From Pseudolysinimonas_A sp947085045 (GTDB lineage Bacteria; Actinomycetota; Actinomycetes; Actinomycetales; Microbacteriaceae): a stretch of 64,000 bases of DNA. Every line of letters starts with the position of its first letter. Position 1 is the first letter of the stretch. The notes beneath the pieces are model-generated. The model saw only the letters and a program-made list of their open reading frames with translations. It searched no databases and was not told the origin of the DNA. Below, piece after piece: positions 1 through 8,470 of this stretch. The translations under genes were made by a program, and so were the position numbers. The stretch is taken from assembly GCA_947085045.1 (NCBI GenBank), contig CAMTUU010000003.1, positions 141,012 to 205,011 of the forward strand, read 5' to 3'.

Positions 1-8
1 TGGCGGGC

Positions 9-437
9 ATGACGCCCGAGGAGCTCGCCGACCTCGCACACCTGCGTCGCGCCCGCGACCACATCGACCGCGAGTACCACCGTCCACTCGACGTGCCCGA
101 GATGGCGAAGCAGGCGCTCATGTCGCCGTCGCATTTCGCCCGGCGTTTCCGCGGCGCCTACGGCGAGACGCCGTATTCCTACCTGATGACCCGGCGCATC
201 GAGCGAGCGCAGGAGCTGCTGCGCCGCGGCGACCTGTCGGTGACCGAGGTGTGTTTCGCCGTCGGCGCGACGTCGCTCGGCTCCTTCAGCTCGCGCTTCA
301 CCGAGATCGTCGGGATGACGCCCTCCGCCTACCGCGCGCTCGACCACGCCGGCTGGGAGACCCTGCCGCCGAACACGGCGATGCTCATCTCGCGACCGAG
401 CAGGTTTCGAGAAGCCGCCGCCGCATCCGGTCGGTAG
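9..437 (+). CDS. AraC-family transcriptional regulator (short, DNA-binding domain only)
   Basis: A 142-residue protein that is almost entirely an AraC/XylS-type double helix-turn-helix domain. The first HTH lies around residues 25-50 (LDVPEMAKQALMSPSHFARRF). The second ends in the family signature around residues 80-110 (VTEVCFAVGATSLGSFSSRF, then GMTPSAYR). There is no N-terminal effector-binding domain, so it is much shorter than typical 250-300-residue AraC proteins; small forms like this exist. The start is the first ATG in the window and an upstream start outside the window cannot be excluded. It ends 9 bp before a VOC-fold gene on the same strand, which it probably controls or is co-transcribed with. 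Confidence 0.88.
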   Translation: MTPEELADLAHLRRARDHIDREYHRPLDVPEMAKQALMSPSHFARRFRGAYGETPYSYLMTRRIERAQELLRRGDLSVTEVCFAVGATSLGSFSSRFTEIVGMTPSAYRALDHAGWETLPPNTAMLISRPSRFREAAAASGR

Positions 438-446
438 CTTCGAGGC

Positions 447-860
447 ATGCCGATCTCCATCTCGCACTTCCCGGTCATCGCCCCCGACGTCGACGCGGCC
501 GTCGCCTTCTACCGCGACGCGCTCGGCCTCGAGGTCGTGGGCGACGTGCCCTATGGCGAGTTCCGCTGGGTCACGCTCGCCACCCCCGGCTCCACCGTCG
601 GGCAGATCGTGATCAGCCAGCCGCACGCCGGCCGCTCCGAGCAAGAGGGCGACCAGATCGCCGCCCTGGTCGCGCTCGGCGCCTTCGGCCCGATCGTCTT
701 CGACACCGACGACCTCGACGCCGCCTTCGAGAAGGCGCAGGCGGCCGGTCTCGGTGAGGTGCTGCAGGAGCCGATGGATCAGGGCTGGGGCGTGCGCGAC
801 TGCGCGTTCCGCGACCCCGCCGGCAACATGGTGCGCGTCGGCGAGAAGAAGTCCGCCTAG
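447..860 (+). CDS. VOC (glyoxalase/bleomycin-resistance fold) family protein
   Basis: A 137-residue single-domain VOC protein. It opens with FPVIAPDVDAAVAFYRDALGLEV, the usual first beta-alpha-beta unit, and ends with the family-typical segment WGVRDCAFRDPAGNMVRVGE. VOC proteins bind a divalent metal and act as lyases, dioxygenases or drug-binding proteins; the substrate cannot be told from sequence. It follows the AraC regulator by 9 bp, a common pairing. Its stop codon overlaps the stop of the convergent gene behind it within a shared CTAG. Confidence 0.85.
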   Translation: MPISISHFPVIAPDVDAAVAFYRDALGLEVVGDVPYGEFRWVTLATPGSTVGQIVISQPHAGRSEQEGDQIAALVALGAFGPIVFDTDDLDAAFEKAQAAGLGEVLQEPMDQGWGVRDCAFRDPAGNMVRVGEKKSA

Positions 861-1219
861 GCCGTCACGACCCAGGCCGTGAATATGACGAGACCGGCGA
901 GAATAGCGCCGCTGCCGATCGCGATCGCCGGGACGGCTCGAAGCCGGTACCGTCGGGCCGCGACCACGACGATCACCGCCGCGGTCGCGAGCACGACCGC
1001 CGCCGATCCGACCCCGATCGCCGTGGCGAAGCTCTCCTCGCCGTCGTTCGAGTTCGGATCACCGGCCCACCACCCGAGACTCGAGCCGAGCGCCTGGACA
1101 CCGAGCCCCAGGAACAGCGCCGGATACGCCAGCAGGGCGGCGGCGACGACGTAGACGATCGTGGAGATCGTCGCGAACTCCAGCCGCGGGTAGCCCCGCA
1201 TCTCCGGCGCCGCCGGCAT
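857..1219 (-). CDS. small membrane protein of unknown function
   Basis: A 120-residue protein with three hydrophobic segments: about residues 17-45 (ISTIVYVVAAALLAYPALFLGL), 68-87 and 97-118. They are joined by a short acidic loop (DPNSNDGEES). No family is recognised. It starts 4 bp downstream of the purA stop on the same strand, so it is probably co-transcribed with purA, but nothing in it suggests a purine function. The terminal stop overlaps the convergent VOC gene by 3 bp. Confidence 0.6.
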   Translation of the reverse strand: MPAAPEMRGYPRLEFATISTIVYVVAAALLAYPALFLGLGVQALGSSLGWWAGDPNSNDGEESFATAIGVGSAAVVLATAAVIVVVAARRYRLRAVPAIAIGSGAILAGLVIFTAWVVTA

Positions 1220-1223
1220 CCGC

Positions 1224-2510
1224 TCAGCCGATCAGGTCGTGCCGCACGACGATCGCGTCGCGGGCCGGGCCCACGCCGATCGCCGAGATGCGCGATCCCG
1301 ACATCTTCTCGAGCGCGAGCACGTAGTCCTGCGCGTTCTGCGGCAGGTCCTCGAAGGTGCGGGCACCGGAGATGTCTTCGCTCCAGCCCGGGAACTCCTC
1401 GTAGATCGGGGTCGCGTGGTGGAAGTCGCTCTGGTTGACCGGCAGCTCGTCGAACCGCACGCCGTCGACGTCATAGGCGACGCAGACCGGGATGCGCTCG
1501 AGACCCGACAGGATGTCGAGCTTGGTGAGCACGAAGTCGGTGATGCCGTTGATGCGGGCGGCGTACCGGGCGATCGGGGCGTCGTACCAGCCGACCCGGC
1601 GCGGGCGGCCGGTCGTCGTGCCGAACTCGTGCCCGGTGGCGCGCAGGAAGTCGCCGTTCTCGTCGAACAGCTCGGTCGGGAACGGGCCCGACCCGACCCG
1701 CGTCGTGTACGCCTTGACGATGCCGATGATGCGTTCGAGCTTCGCGGGTCCGATGCCGGAGCCGGTCGCGGCGCCGCCGGCCGTCGCCGACGACGACGTC
1801 ACGAACGGGTAGGTGCCGTGGTCGACATCCAGCATCGTCGCCTGGCCGCCCTCGAACAGCACGGTCTTGCCGGCCTCGAGCGCCTGGTGCAGCAGCAGCG
1901 ACGTGTCGGCGACCATCGGCCGCAGCCGCTCGGCGTGCTTGAGCAGTTCGGCGACGACCTCGTCGACCGTGATCGAGCGGCGGTTGTACAACTTCACCAG
2001 CAGGCTGTTCTTCTGCGAGAGCGCCCCCTCGACCTTCTGGCGCAGGATGCTCTCGTCGAACAGGTCCTGGATACGGATGCCGACCCGGTTGATCTTGTCG
2101 GCGTACGCCGGGCCGATGCCACGCCCAGTCGTGCCGATGTTGCGCTTGCCGAGGAACCGCTCCGTGACCTTGTCGATCGTGCGGTGGTATGAGGTGATGA
2201 CGTGGGCATTTGCGCTGACCAGGAGCTTGCTGACATCCAGCCCCCGCGCGGTGAGCGCGTCGAGCTCCTCGAACAGCACGTCGATGTCGACGACGACACC
2301 GTTGGCGATGACCGGCGTCACGCCGGGAGTCAAGATGCCCGACGGCAGCAGGTGCAGGGCGTACTTCTCGTCACCGACGACGACGGTGTGCCCGGCGTTG
2401 TTGCCGCCGTTGAACTTGACGACGAAATCCAGCCGGCTGCTGAGCAGGTCGGTGGCCTTGCCCTTGCCTTCGTCGCCCCACTGGGCGCCGACGATCACGA
2501 GTGCGGGCAT
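1224..2510 (-). CDS. purA: adenylosuccinate synthetase
   Basis: Converts IMP plus aspartate plus GTP to adenylosuccinate, the first committed step of AMP synthesis in the cytosol. At 428 residues it has the usual length. Visible signatures are the N-terminal phosphate loop QWGDEGKGKATD (residues 9-20), the NGGNNAGHT segment near residue 35, the GTTGRGIGPAY segment near residue 130, and the C-terminal TKLDILSG guanine-specificity motif. It is in an operon behind Fic and TrmH-like genes and ahead of a small membrane protein. This is the housekeeping purine gene and is separate from the PurM-like genes of the accessory island. Confidence 0.97.
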   Translation of the reverse strand: MPALVIVGAQWGDEGKGKATDLLSSRLDFVVKFNGGNNAGHTVVVGDEKYALHLLPSGILTPGVTPVIANGVVVDIDVLFEELDALTARGLDVSKLLVSANAHVITSYHRTIDKVTERFLGKRNIGTTGRGIGPAYADKINRVGIRIQDLFDESILRQKVEGALSQKNSLLVKLYNRRSITVDEVVAELLKHAERLRPMVADTSLLLHQALEAGKTVLFEGGQATMLDVDHGTYPFVTSSSATAGGAATGSGIGPAKLERIIGIVKAYTTRVGSGPFPTELFDENGDFLRATGHEFGTTTGRPRRVGWYDAPIARYAARINGITDFVLTKLDILSGLERIPVCVAYDVDGVRFDELPVNQSDFHHATPIYEEFPGWSEDISGARTFEDLPQNAQDYVLALEKMSGSRISAIGVGPARDAIVVRHDLIG

Positions 2511-2553
2511 GCGGGGACTCCCTGATTCGATAACGGAGGGATTACACCCCAGC

Positions 2554-3195
2554 TTAACTGGGGACGTGCCGCCGCAACCACTCGTGCATCACGATCGCGG
2601 CCGCGGCGCCCGCGTTGATCGACCGCGTCGAGCCCGCCTGGGCGATCTCGACGACCAGATCGGCAGCGACGAGCGCCTCGGGGGTGAGCCCCGGACCCTC
2701 CTGCCCGAACAGCAGAACGCAGCGTTCCGGGATGTCGGCCTCCCGCACGTCGACCGACCCCTCGACGTTGTCGACCGCGACGATCGGCAGCGCCTGCTCG
2801 CGCGCCCAGGTCACCAAATCGTCGACCGTCGGATGCTCGCGGATGTGCTGGTACCGGTCGGTGACCATCGCGCCGCGGCGATTCCAGCGGCGGTGGCCGA
2901 CGATGTGCACCTCGGCCGCGAGGAACGCGTTCGCGGTGCGCACGATCGACCCGATGTTCATGTCGTGCTGCCAGTTCTCGATCGCGACGTGGAATCCGCG
3001 GCGGCGGGTGTCGAGGTCGGCGACGATCGCGTCCATCCTCCAGTACCGGTAGGCGTCGACGACGTTGCGGGCGTCGCCCTGCTCCAGAAGCTCCGGGTCG
3101 TAGCGGTCGTCGGATGGCCACGCCTCGCGGCCGTGGGGCCACGGGCCGACGCCGATCTGACGATTCTCCGACTCCGCCGTGGTGTCGTCCGCCAT
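2554..3195 (-). CDS. TrmH/SpoU-family RNA 2'-O-methyltransferase
   Basis: A 213-residue SPOUT methyltransferase. The three SpoU motifs are in order: NIGSIVRTANAF (about residues 80-91), LLFGQEGPGL (about 160-169) and SINAGAAAAIVMHEW (about 189-203). These form the trefoil knot that binds S-adenosylmethionine. The target is probably a tRNA or rRNA ribose, but the exact base cannot be read from sequence. Its ATG overlaps the stop of the upstream Fic gene by one base, and purA follows after 43 bp. Confidence 0.88.
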   Translation of the reverse strand: MADDTTAESENRQIGVGPWPHGREAWPSDDRYDPELLEQGDARNVVDAYRYWRMDAIVADLDTRRRGFHVAIENWQHDMNIGSIVRTANAFLAAEVHIVGHRRWNRRGAMVTDRYQHIREHPTVDDLVTWAREQALPIVAVDNVEGSVDVREADIPERCVLLFGQEGPGLTPEALVAADLVVEIAQAGSTRSINAGAAAAIVMHEWLRRHVPS

Positions 3196-4313
3196 CAGAA
3201 GAGGGTCGGTTCCGCGTCGGCCGCGACAAGCGAGTCGGAGCGGGTCAACAGATCGAGCAGCGCGGTGTTGATGAAGATTCGCTCGCGGCCCCGCCGCACG
3301 TCGAGCAGCACGCCCGCAGCGACCAAGGCGTTCAGCCAGTTGGTGGCGGTCGGCCGCGAAACCTCGCAGCGCTCGATGACGTTGGCGATCCGACAGTAGG
3401 GCTGCTCGAACAGCACGGCTAAGAGATCGGCGTTTGCACCCCCGGTCGTCTGCCTGATCGTTCCGAGCGTGCGGTCTTGAAGGATCTGGATCTGGTCGAT
3501 CTTGACGACCGTGGACGTTGCTGTCTGCCGGATCCCCTCAAGGAGAAAGAGCACCCATTCCGTCCACGCGTCGTCTCTCGTCACGGCGAGAAGCAGGCGG
3601 TAATACTCGTCCTTGTTCTCGATGATGTAGCGGGACAGGTAAAGAATCGGCTGCGCGATGAGACCCGCGCTCATCAGCAGAAGAACGTTGAGGATGCGGC
3701 CAGTCCGCCCGTTCCCGTCTTCAAATGGATGGATCGCTTCGAACTGGTAGTGAGCGAGCGCCATCACGACGAGTGGATCGAAACCGTCGCGAGCGTGGAT
3801 GAACCGTTCCCAATCGCTGAGCTTCTCGCGGATCCGAGCTTCGCCGATCGGCGGGGTGTAGATCGCCGCCTTGGTCACGGGGTTGCCGATGAAGGTGCCG
3901 GGAAGTCGTCGGATCGGCATCTCGCGGTCCTTGACGGTCGCGCAGACCTCCGACGCGGTGCTGACCGAGAGCGGGCGGGACTGGATGAGGCGCACGCCGG
4001 CGAAGAGCGCGCTGCGGTAATGCAGCGTTTCTTTGGTTGCGGAACTCGTGGCAGCGGTCTCGTCGTGCGCGTAGCGGAAGAGTTCATCGGTCGTGGTGAC
4101 AATGTTCTCGATCTCGGAGCTCGCCTGAGCTTCGAGGAGCGGAATCGCATTGATGAGCACCGTCGGATTGGCGATTCGTCGCGCCGCTTGGTCGAGCGCC
4201 GCAAGGGCGGCACGAGCCTCGATCGTCGCCTTCAACACAGGACGCGTCTCTACCTCCGCCCTCGGCGGAAGCGGCGGGAGGTCGTTGTATGGCGTGTCCG
4301 CCGCCCAGATCAT
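3195..4313 (-). CDS. Fic-family AMP-transferase with N-terminal inhibitory helix
   Basis: A 372-residue protein. The catalytic Fic motif HPFEDGNGRTGR lies around residues 200-211 and holds the conserved His and the phosphate-binding Gly/Asn/Arg residues. An N-terminal helix carries SSEIEN, which fits the inhibitory (S/T)xxxE(G/N) motif, so this is a self-restrained class II Fic enzyme. A Fic_N-like region precedes it and the C-terminus looks like a winged helix (residues about 300-360). Fic proteins usually transfer AMP to hydroxyl groups of target proteins. I chose ATG 4313 over an in-frame TTG two codons upstream. A perfect AT-rich inverted repeat lies just upstream. Confidence 0.9.
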   Translation of the reverse strand: MIWAADTPYNDLPPLPPRAEVETRPVLKATIEARAALAALDQAARRIANPTVLINAIPLLEAQASSEIENIVTTTDELFRYAHDETAATSSATKETLHYRSALFAGVRLIQSRPLSVSTASEVCATVKDREMPIRRLPGTFIGNPVTKAAIYTPPIGEARIREKLSDWERFIHARDGFDPLVVMALAHYQFEAIHPFEDGNGRTGRILNVLLLMSAGLIAQPILYLSRYIIENKDEYYRLLLAVTRDDAWTEWVLFLLEGIRQTATSTVVKIDQIQILQDRTLGTIRQTTGGANADLLAVLFEQPYCRIANVIERCEVSRPTATNWLNALVAAGVLLDVRRGRERIFINTALLDLLTRSDSLVAADAEPTLF

Positions 4314-4339
4314 ATGCAAAGCCTACTGAATCGAAACCG

Positions 4340-4372
4340 ACGTGTAAAAAATTAGTCCGATTTTTTACACGT
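4340..4372. repeat. perfect 13-bp AT-rich inverted repeat upstream of the Fic gene
   Basis: Arms ACGTGTAAAAAAT (4340-4352) and its exact complement (4360-4372) flank a 7-base centre. The repeat sits between the stop of the SDR gene and the start of the Fic gene, both leftward, and is strikingly AT-rich for this genome. It could be an operator bound by the winged-helix end of the Fic protein or another regulator. It could also be a terminator for the SDR gene, although the stem is not GC-rich as intrinsic terminators usually are. Confidence 0.7.
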
Positions 4373-4404
4373 TCGTCTGAGATGTATGGCGTCTTTACAC
4401 GACC

Positions 4405-5067
4405 TCACCAGCGGGCAGAGAACCCGCCGTCGGCGTGGATCAGCTGGCCGGAGACCCAGCGCCCCGCCGGCGAGAGGAGGAACGCCACGATGTCGGCGAT
4501 GTCCGACGGCGTGCCGAGGCGGCCGAGTGGATGGTCGGGGACGAGCGCCGTGCGGGTCTCGTCGTCCATCCAGCCGGTATCGATCGGCCCTGGGTTGACC
4601 ACGTTCGCCGAGATCCCGGCTGGGCCAAGCTCGCGCGCCGCGGAGATGACGATCCGGTCGAGCGCGCCCTTGGAGGCACCGTAGGGGAGGTTGCCGGTCG
4701 TGTGATCGCTCGTGAACGCCACGACGACGCCTCCGCCGACCGCCTGTCGGGCGAACGCCGCGATCAACAGCAGCGACGCCCGGGCGTTGACGGCGAAGTG
4801 CAGGTCGAGACTCTCCGCCGTCGTGTCCAGCACCCCGGATTGGACGTCGTGGGCGTGGCTCAGGACGAGAGCATCCAGGGGGCCGTGATCGGCGACGGCG
4901 GCGGCGATCAGCGCGCCCGGCGCACCCGGATCGGCAAGATCGCACGGGTAGTCGGCGTCCCGCAGGTCGCTCGTGACCACGGTGTAGCCGTCGGCTCGGA
5001 GACGGGCGACGACCCCGGCAGCGATGCTGTCGGCGCGCGCGGCACCGGTGATCAGCGCGACGGGCAT
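4405..5067 (-). CDS. short-chain dehydrogenase/reductase (SDR)
   Basis: A 220-residue Rossmann-fold oxidoreductase. The N-terminal dinucleotide-binding segment ALITGAARADSIA departs from the classical TGxxxGIG but is compatible with SDR variants. The catalytic Ser lies in VAFTSDHTTG, and the YxxxK pair is YGASK (about residues 151-155). The C-terminal segment WVSGQLIHADGGFSA is typical. The substrate is unknown. It lies alone on the minus strand, 65 bp from the divergent HAD gene. Confidence 0.85.
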   Translation of the reverse strand: MPVALITGAARADSIAAGVVARLRADGYTVVTSDLRDADYPCDLADPGAPGALIAAAVADHGPLDALVLSHAHDVQSGVLDTTAESLDLHFAVNARASLLLIAAFARQAVGGGVVVAFTSDHTTGNLPYGASKGALDRIVISAARELGPAGISANVVNPGPIDTGWMDDETRTALVPDHPLGRLGTPSDIADIVAFLLSPAGRWVSGQLIHADGGFSARW

Positions 5068-5132
5068 GCCGCCGATGGTAGCCGCCCTTCGTGCTGCGCC
5101 CAGGTCATCCCGGGTGTCCGTAGCATCGGACC

Positions 5133-5906
5133 ATGCGCGACCGCAGTCACATCGAGTCCTGGCTCACCGACATGGACGGGGTGCTCGTCCACGAGAACAC
5201 CCCGCTGCCCGGCGCCGCGGACCTCATCAAGCAGTGGACCGATCGCGACACTCCGTTCCTGGTACTCACCAACAACTCGATCTTCACGCCGCGTGATCTC
5301 GCGGCCCGGCTCCGCGCCTCCGGCCTGCACGTGCCCGAAGACCGCATCTGGACCTCCGCCCTGGCGACGGCTGACTTCTGCGCCTCGCAGATCCCGGGCG
5401 GCTCGGCATTCGTCATCGGCGAGTCGGGCATCACGACCGCGCTGCACGAGGTCGGCTTCATCCTCACCGAGACCGCACCCGACTACGTCGTCGTCGGCGA
5501 GACCCGCAACTACTCGTTCGAGGCGATCACCCGCGCGATCCGGCTCATCAACAACGGCTCGCGCTTCATCGCCACCAATCCGGATGCCACCGGCCCGTCC
5601 GCCGATGGCGTGCTGCCCGCCACGGGCGCGGTCACCGCCCTCATCTCGAAGGCCACCGGCAAGGAGCCCTACGTCGTCGGCAAGCCCAACCCGATGATGT
5701 TCCGCTCGGCGATGAACCGCATCGGCGCGCACAGCGAGTCGACCGCGATGATCGGCGACCGCATGGACACCGACATCGTCGCCGGCATCGAGGCTGGCCT
5801 GCACACCGTGCTCGTGCTCACCGGCATCGCCGATCAGACCGAGATCGAGAAGTACCCGTTCCGGCCTGACGAGATCCTGTCGGGCGTGCACGAGCTGCTG
5901 GATTGA
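5133..5906 (+). CDS. HAD-IIA family hydrolase (NagD-like phosphatase)
   Basis: A 257-residue haloacid dehalogenase-superfamily phosphatase. Motif I is LTDMDGVL (residues 10-17) with the nucleophilic and acid/base Asp. Motif II is VLTNNS and motif IV is AMIGDRMDTDI near residue 210. The large cap inserted between them, with GKPNPMMF before motif IV, is typical of the NagD/IIA subclass, which acts on nucleotides or sugar phosphates. The stop codon overlaps the TTG start of the DNA methyltransferase that follows. Confidence 0.88.
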   Translation: MRDRSHIESWLTDMDGVLVHENTPLPGAADLIKQWTDRDTPFLVLTNNSIFTPRDLAARLRASGLHVPEDRIWTSALATADFCASQIPGGSAFVIGESGITTALHEVGFILTETAPDYVVVGETRNYSFEAITRAIRLINNGSRFIATNPDATGPSADGVLPATGAVTALISKATGKEPYVVGKPNPMMFRSAMNRIGAHSESTAMIGDRMDTDIVAGIEAGLHTVLVLTGIADQTEIEKYPFRPDEILSGVHELLD

Positions 5907-6763
5907 CCTCTCTCTGGCAGCCCGGCGATCCTGACACGATCGTTCACGGCGACAACCTCGAGGTCGCCCGCGCACTGCCCGACGGCGCGTTCCGCCTGAT
6001 CTACCTCGATCCGCCGTTCAACACCGGCAAGACCCAACGCCGGCAGCGGACGACGGTGACCCGGGTCGACGAGGGTGAGGGGCACGTGGGCTTCGGGGGG
6101 CGCAGCTACACCTCGGAACGCGGCACGATCTCGCGGTACGCCGACACCTTCGACGACTACTGGGCGTTCCTCGAACCCCGGCTCGTCGAGGCACGGCGAC
6201 TGCTGGATGCCACCGGCACCCTGTATCTACACCTCGACTACCGAGAAGCCCACTACGCGAAGGTCGCCCTCGACCGATTGTTCGGGCGGGAGTGCTTCCT
6301 CAACGAGATCATCTGGGCCTACGACTACGGCGGCAAGTCGACGCGACGCTGGCCGTCGAAGCACGACACGATCCTCGTCTACGTGAAGGATCCCGACCGG
6401 TACCACTTCGACTCCACCGCCGTCGACCGGGAGCCGTACATGGCGCCCGGGCTGGTCACCCCCGAGAAGGCGCAGCGCGGCAAGCTGCCGACTGATGTCT
6501 GGTGGCACACGATCGTTCCGACCAACGGCAGCGAGCGCACCGGGTATGCGACGCAGAAGCCGGAGGGCATCCTGCGCCGCATCGTGCAGGCGTCGAGCGC
6601 TCCCGGCGATGTGGTGCTCGACCTCTTCGCCGGATCGGGCACGACGGGCGCCGTCGCCGCGGCCCTCGGTCGCCGCTACCTGCTCGTCGACGCCAGCCCC
6701 GACGCGATCGCGGTGATGTGCGAGCGCCTCCCTGAGGCACGCGTCCTCTCGGCGGTCGAGTAG
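5903..6763 (+). CDS. site-specific DNA methyltransferase (beta-class amino-methyltransferase), orphan
   Basis: A 286-residue N6-adenine or N4-cytosine methyltransferase. The catalytic motif DPPFNTG comes first (about residues 36-42) and the SAM-binding motif DLFAGSGTTG comes near the C-terminus (about 241-250); that order defines the beta class. The SAM-side motif ATQKPEG is also present. The start is a TTG overlapping the HAD stop. No restriction endonuclease or specificity subunit lies nearby, so it looks like an orphan methylase. Its stop codon lies inside a short repeat resembling one arm of the inverted repeat at 16367. Confidence 0.88.
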   Translation: MTSLWQPGDPDTIVHGDNLEVARALPDGAFRLIYLDPPFNTGKTQRRQRTTVTRVDEGEGHVGFGGRSYTSERGTISRYADTFDDYWAFLEPRLVEARRLLDATGTLYLHLDYREAHYAKVALDRLFGRECFLNEIIWAYDYGGKSTRRWPSKHDTILVYVKDPDRYHFDSTAVDREPYMAPGLVTPEKAQRGKLPTDVWWHTIVPTNGSERTGYATQKPEGILRRIVQASSAPGDVVLDLFAGSGTTGAVAAALGRRYLLVDASPDAIAVMCERLPEARVLSAVE

Positions 6764-6787
6764 TCGCGCAGCGGCGTGGCGAGATCT
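6754..6787. repeat. single-arm copy of a dispersed actinobacterial repeat
   Basis: The sequence around GTCGAGTAGTCGCGCAGCGG resembles the arms of the inverted repeat at 16367-16464: a GAGT core, then CGCGCAGCGG, then a cGA(A/G) tail. It overlaps the stop of the methyltransferase (TAG within GAGTAG) and fills the whole gap up to the stop of the convergent gene. Similar short palindromic elements are common between convergent genes in this family (from memory), where they may act as bidirectional terminators. Confidence 0.5.
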
Positions 6788-7901
6788 ACGGCGCGACGGG
6801 AGCGGCGCGGGGGATCGCGACGCTGCCGATGAGCGGTTCGCCCGAGGATCGGCTCACGAAGCAGTAGTACGAGGGGTCGGCCTCCCACTGCTCCTCGGTC
6901 ACCGGATAGGCGCCCTGGATCTGCGCGTCGCTGTAGGCTCCGGCGGCGGCGAGGTCGACGACCCCGGGTGCCGAGCAGAGGATCGAGATCTGCGCGGCGA
7001 GAGCGTCGGTGCCCGGGAACGGATCGTCGGGCTTGCCGACGACGGGTCCGTTCTCGTCGACACCGCCGGGGTCGACGACGGCCGGCGGGAACCACGCGCG
7101 GTAGACCATCTGCGCGCCGTGCGGCTCGGCGCAGTCGACGACGGTGTACTCCTCGGCCCACGCGCCCTCGGTGGCGTCGTAGGGGTCGAGGCACTCGCCG
7201 CCGAGCAGCTCGTCCCAGGCGTACGTGCCCGGATCGACGGGGCCGATCGGCAGCGCGGTGATCGTCGGGGTCGGGGTGGGTGTCGGCGTGGCGACCGCGG
7301 GCGACGGTCCGAGCAGGTCGGGCAGCCGGGTGCCGAGCAGGAACAACGCGATGATCGCGATGACCGCGAGCAGCCCGCCGCCGACGCCAGCGAGGATCTT
7401 CTGGGTGCGGCCGAACTCCCGCGGGGGCGGCAGGGTGCCATCGGCCGGTACGCGAACCTGTTCCTTCGAGCGACCGCGAAGCAGTGCCGGCGCGTTGCTC
7501 GGGTCAGGGCGAAGGGTCGACTCGTACTCGCGGAAGCTGTCGGTGCCGAAGAGCGAGTCGAGCGCCGATCCGGGCTCAGGGGTCCCGGGCGGTCGCAGGG
7601 GTGCCGGCACGAGCGCCTGCGTGGGCTCGGCGGGGATCGACGGCATCGCCTGGGTCGGCTCGGGCTCTTGGCGGGTGACGGCCTGCGTCGGCAGGTCCCG
7701 GGCGTTGACGGGAGGCTGCTCCCACGGCGTGATCGGCTGCGCCGCCGGTGGCTGGGCGGGGCGGGCGGGGGGCGGCACCGGGGACGGGGCGGCGGGCGGC
7801 ACCACGGCATCCGGGTCGTCGCGCTTCGCCGCGGCTTCGCGTGCCTCGCGCTCGAACTTCGCGAACCAGTCCTCGGCCTCGTCGCCGGAGTCGGGGTTCA
7901 T
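6786..7901 (-). CDS. membrane-anchored protein with Pro-rich cytoplasmic part and septum-formation-like domain
   Basis: A 371-residue protein. An acidic N-terminus is followed by a long Pro/Ala/Gln-rich region (about residues 30-110) with TQA repeats. A single membrane helix (about residues 165-190, AGVGGGLLAVIAIIALFLLG) precedes a Thr-Pro linker. The extracytoplasmic domain begins GGECLDPYD and includes VVDCAEPHGAQMV and later Cys residues, resembling the actinobacterial Septum_form domain. A cell-envelope or division role is therefore possible but unproven. Its ATG overlaps the pyrE stop (ATGA), so the two are co-translated. Confidence 0.7.
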   Translation of the reverse strand: MNPDSGDEAEDWFAKFEREAREAAAKRDDPDAVVPPAAPSPVPPPARPAQPPAAQPITPWEQPPVNARDLPTQAVTRQEPEPTQAMPSIPAEPTQALVPAPLRPPGTPEPGSALDSLFGTDSFREYESTLRPDPSNAPALLRGRSKEQVRVPADGTLPPPREFGRTQKILAGVGGGLLAVIAIIALFLLGTRLPDLLGPSPAVATPTPTPTPTITALPIGPVDPGTYAWDELLGGECLDPYDATEGAWAEEYTVVDCAEPHGAQMVYRAWFPPAVVDPGGVDENGPVVGKPDDPFPGTDALAAQISILCSAPGVVDLAAAGAYSDAQIQGAYPVTEEQWEADPSYYCFVSRSSGEPLIGSVAIPRAAPVAP

Positions 7902-8452
7902 TGCTTCGTCAGGCCCAGATCCTCGAGCGAGATCGCGGCGTAGTACGGGTAGCCCGCGGCCTCGATCACCTCCTGCGCCTCGGTGCCACGGTCGACGACG
8001 ACCGCCACCGCGGCGATCTCGGCGCCGACCTTGAGTAGGGCTTCGATCGCCTTCAGCGGGGAGCCGCCGGTCGTGGAGGTGTCCTCGAGCACGATCACGC
8101 GCCGGCCCGCGAGATCGGGTCCTTCGACCTGGCGGCCGCGGCCGTGGTCCTTCGGCTCCTTGCGCACGACGAAGGCGTGGTAGCCGTGGCCGATGGCGGC
8201 ACTGCGGTGAAGCACGGCGGCCGCGATCGGGTCGGCGCCCATCGTGAGACCGCCGACGGCGTAGACATCCGGGATACCGGCGATGAGGTCGACCATGACC
8301 TCGCCGATCAGCGGGGCGACCCGGTGGTCGAGGCTGACCCGGCGCATGTCGACGTAGTAGGTCGCCTTCTTGCCGCTGGTGAGCGTGAAATCCCCATGGA
8401 AGACCGCGTCGTCCTTGATGTGCTGGATGAGCTGTCCCCGGGCGTCGGTCAC
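7898..8452 (-). CDS. pyrE: orotate phosphoribosyltransferase
   Basis: Joins orotate to PRPP to give OMP in pyrimidine synthesis. At 184 residues it has the normal length for the short actinobacterial form. It starts VTDARGQLIQHIKDDAVFHG, followed by the substrate segment GKKATYYVDMRRV (about residues 28-40). The PRPP-binding motif VIVLEDTSTTGG lies around residues 128-139. I set the start at GTG 8452; the open frame runs much further upstream but only as the antisense of xthA. The start lies only about 12-18 bp from the divergent xthA start, so the two promoters must overlap each other's coding DNA. Confidence 0.93.
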   Translation of the reverse strand: MTDARGQLIQHIKDDAVFHGDFTLTSGKKATYYVDMRRVSLDHRVAPLIGEVMVDLIAGIPDVYAVGGLTMGADPIAAAVLHRSAAIGHGYHAFVVRKEPKDHGRGRQVEGPDLAGRRVIVLEDTSTTGGSPLKAIEALLKVGAEIAAVAVVVDRGTEAQEVIEAAGYPYYAAISLEDLGLTKQ

Positions 8453-8470
8453 ACCGATAAGACTATGGTC

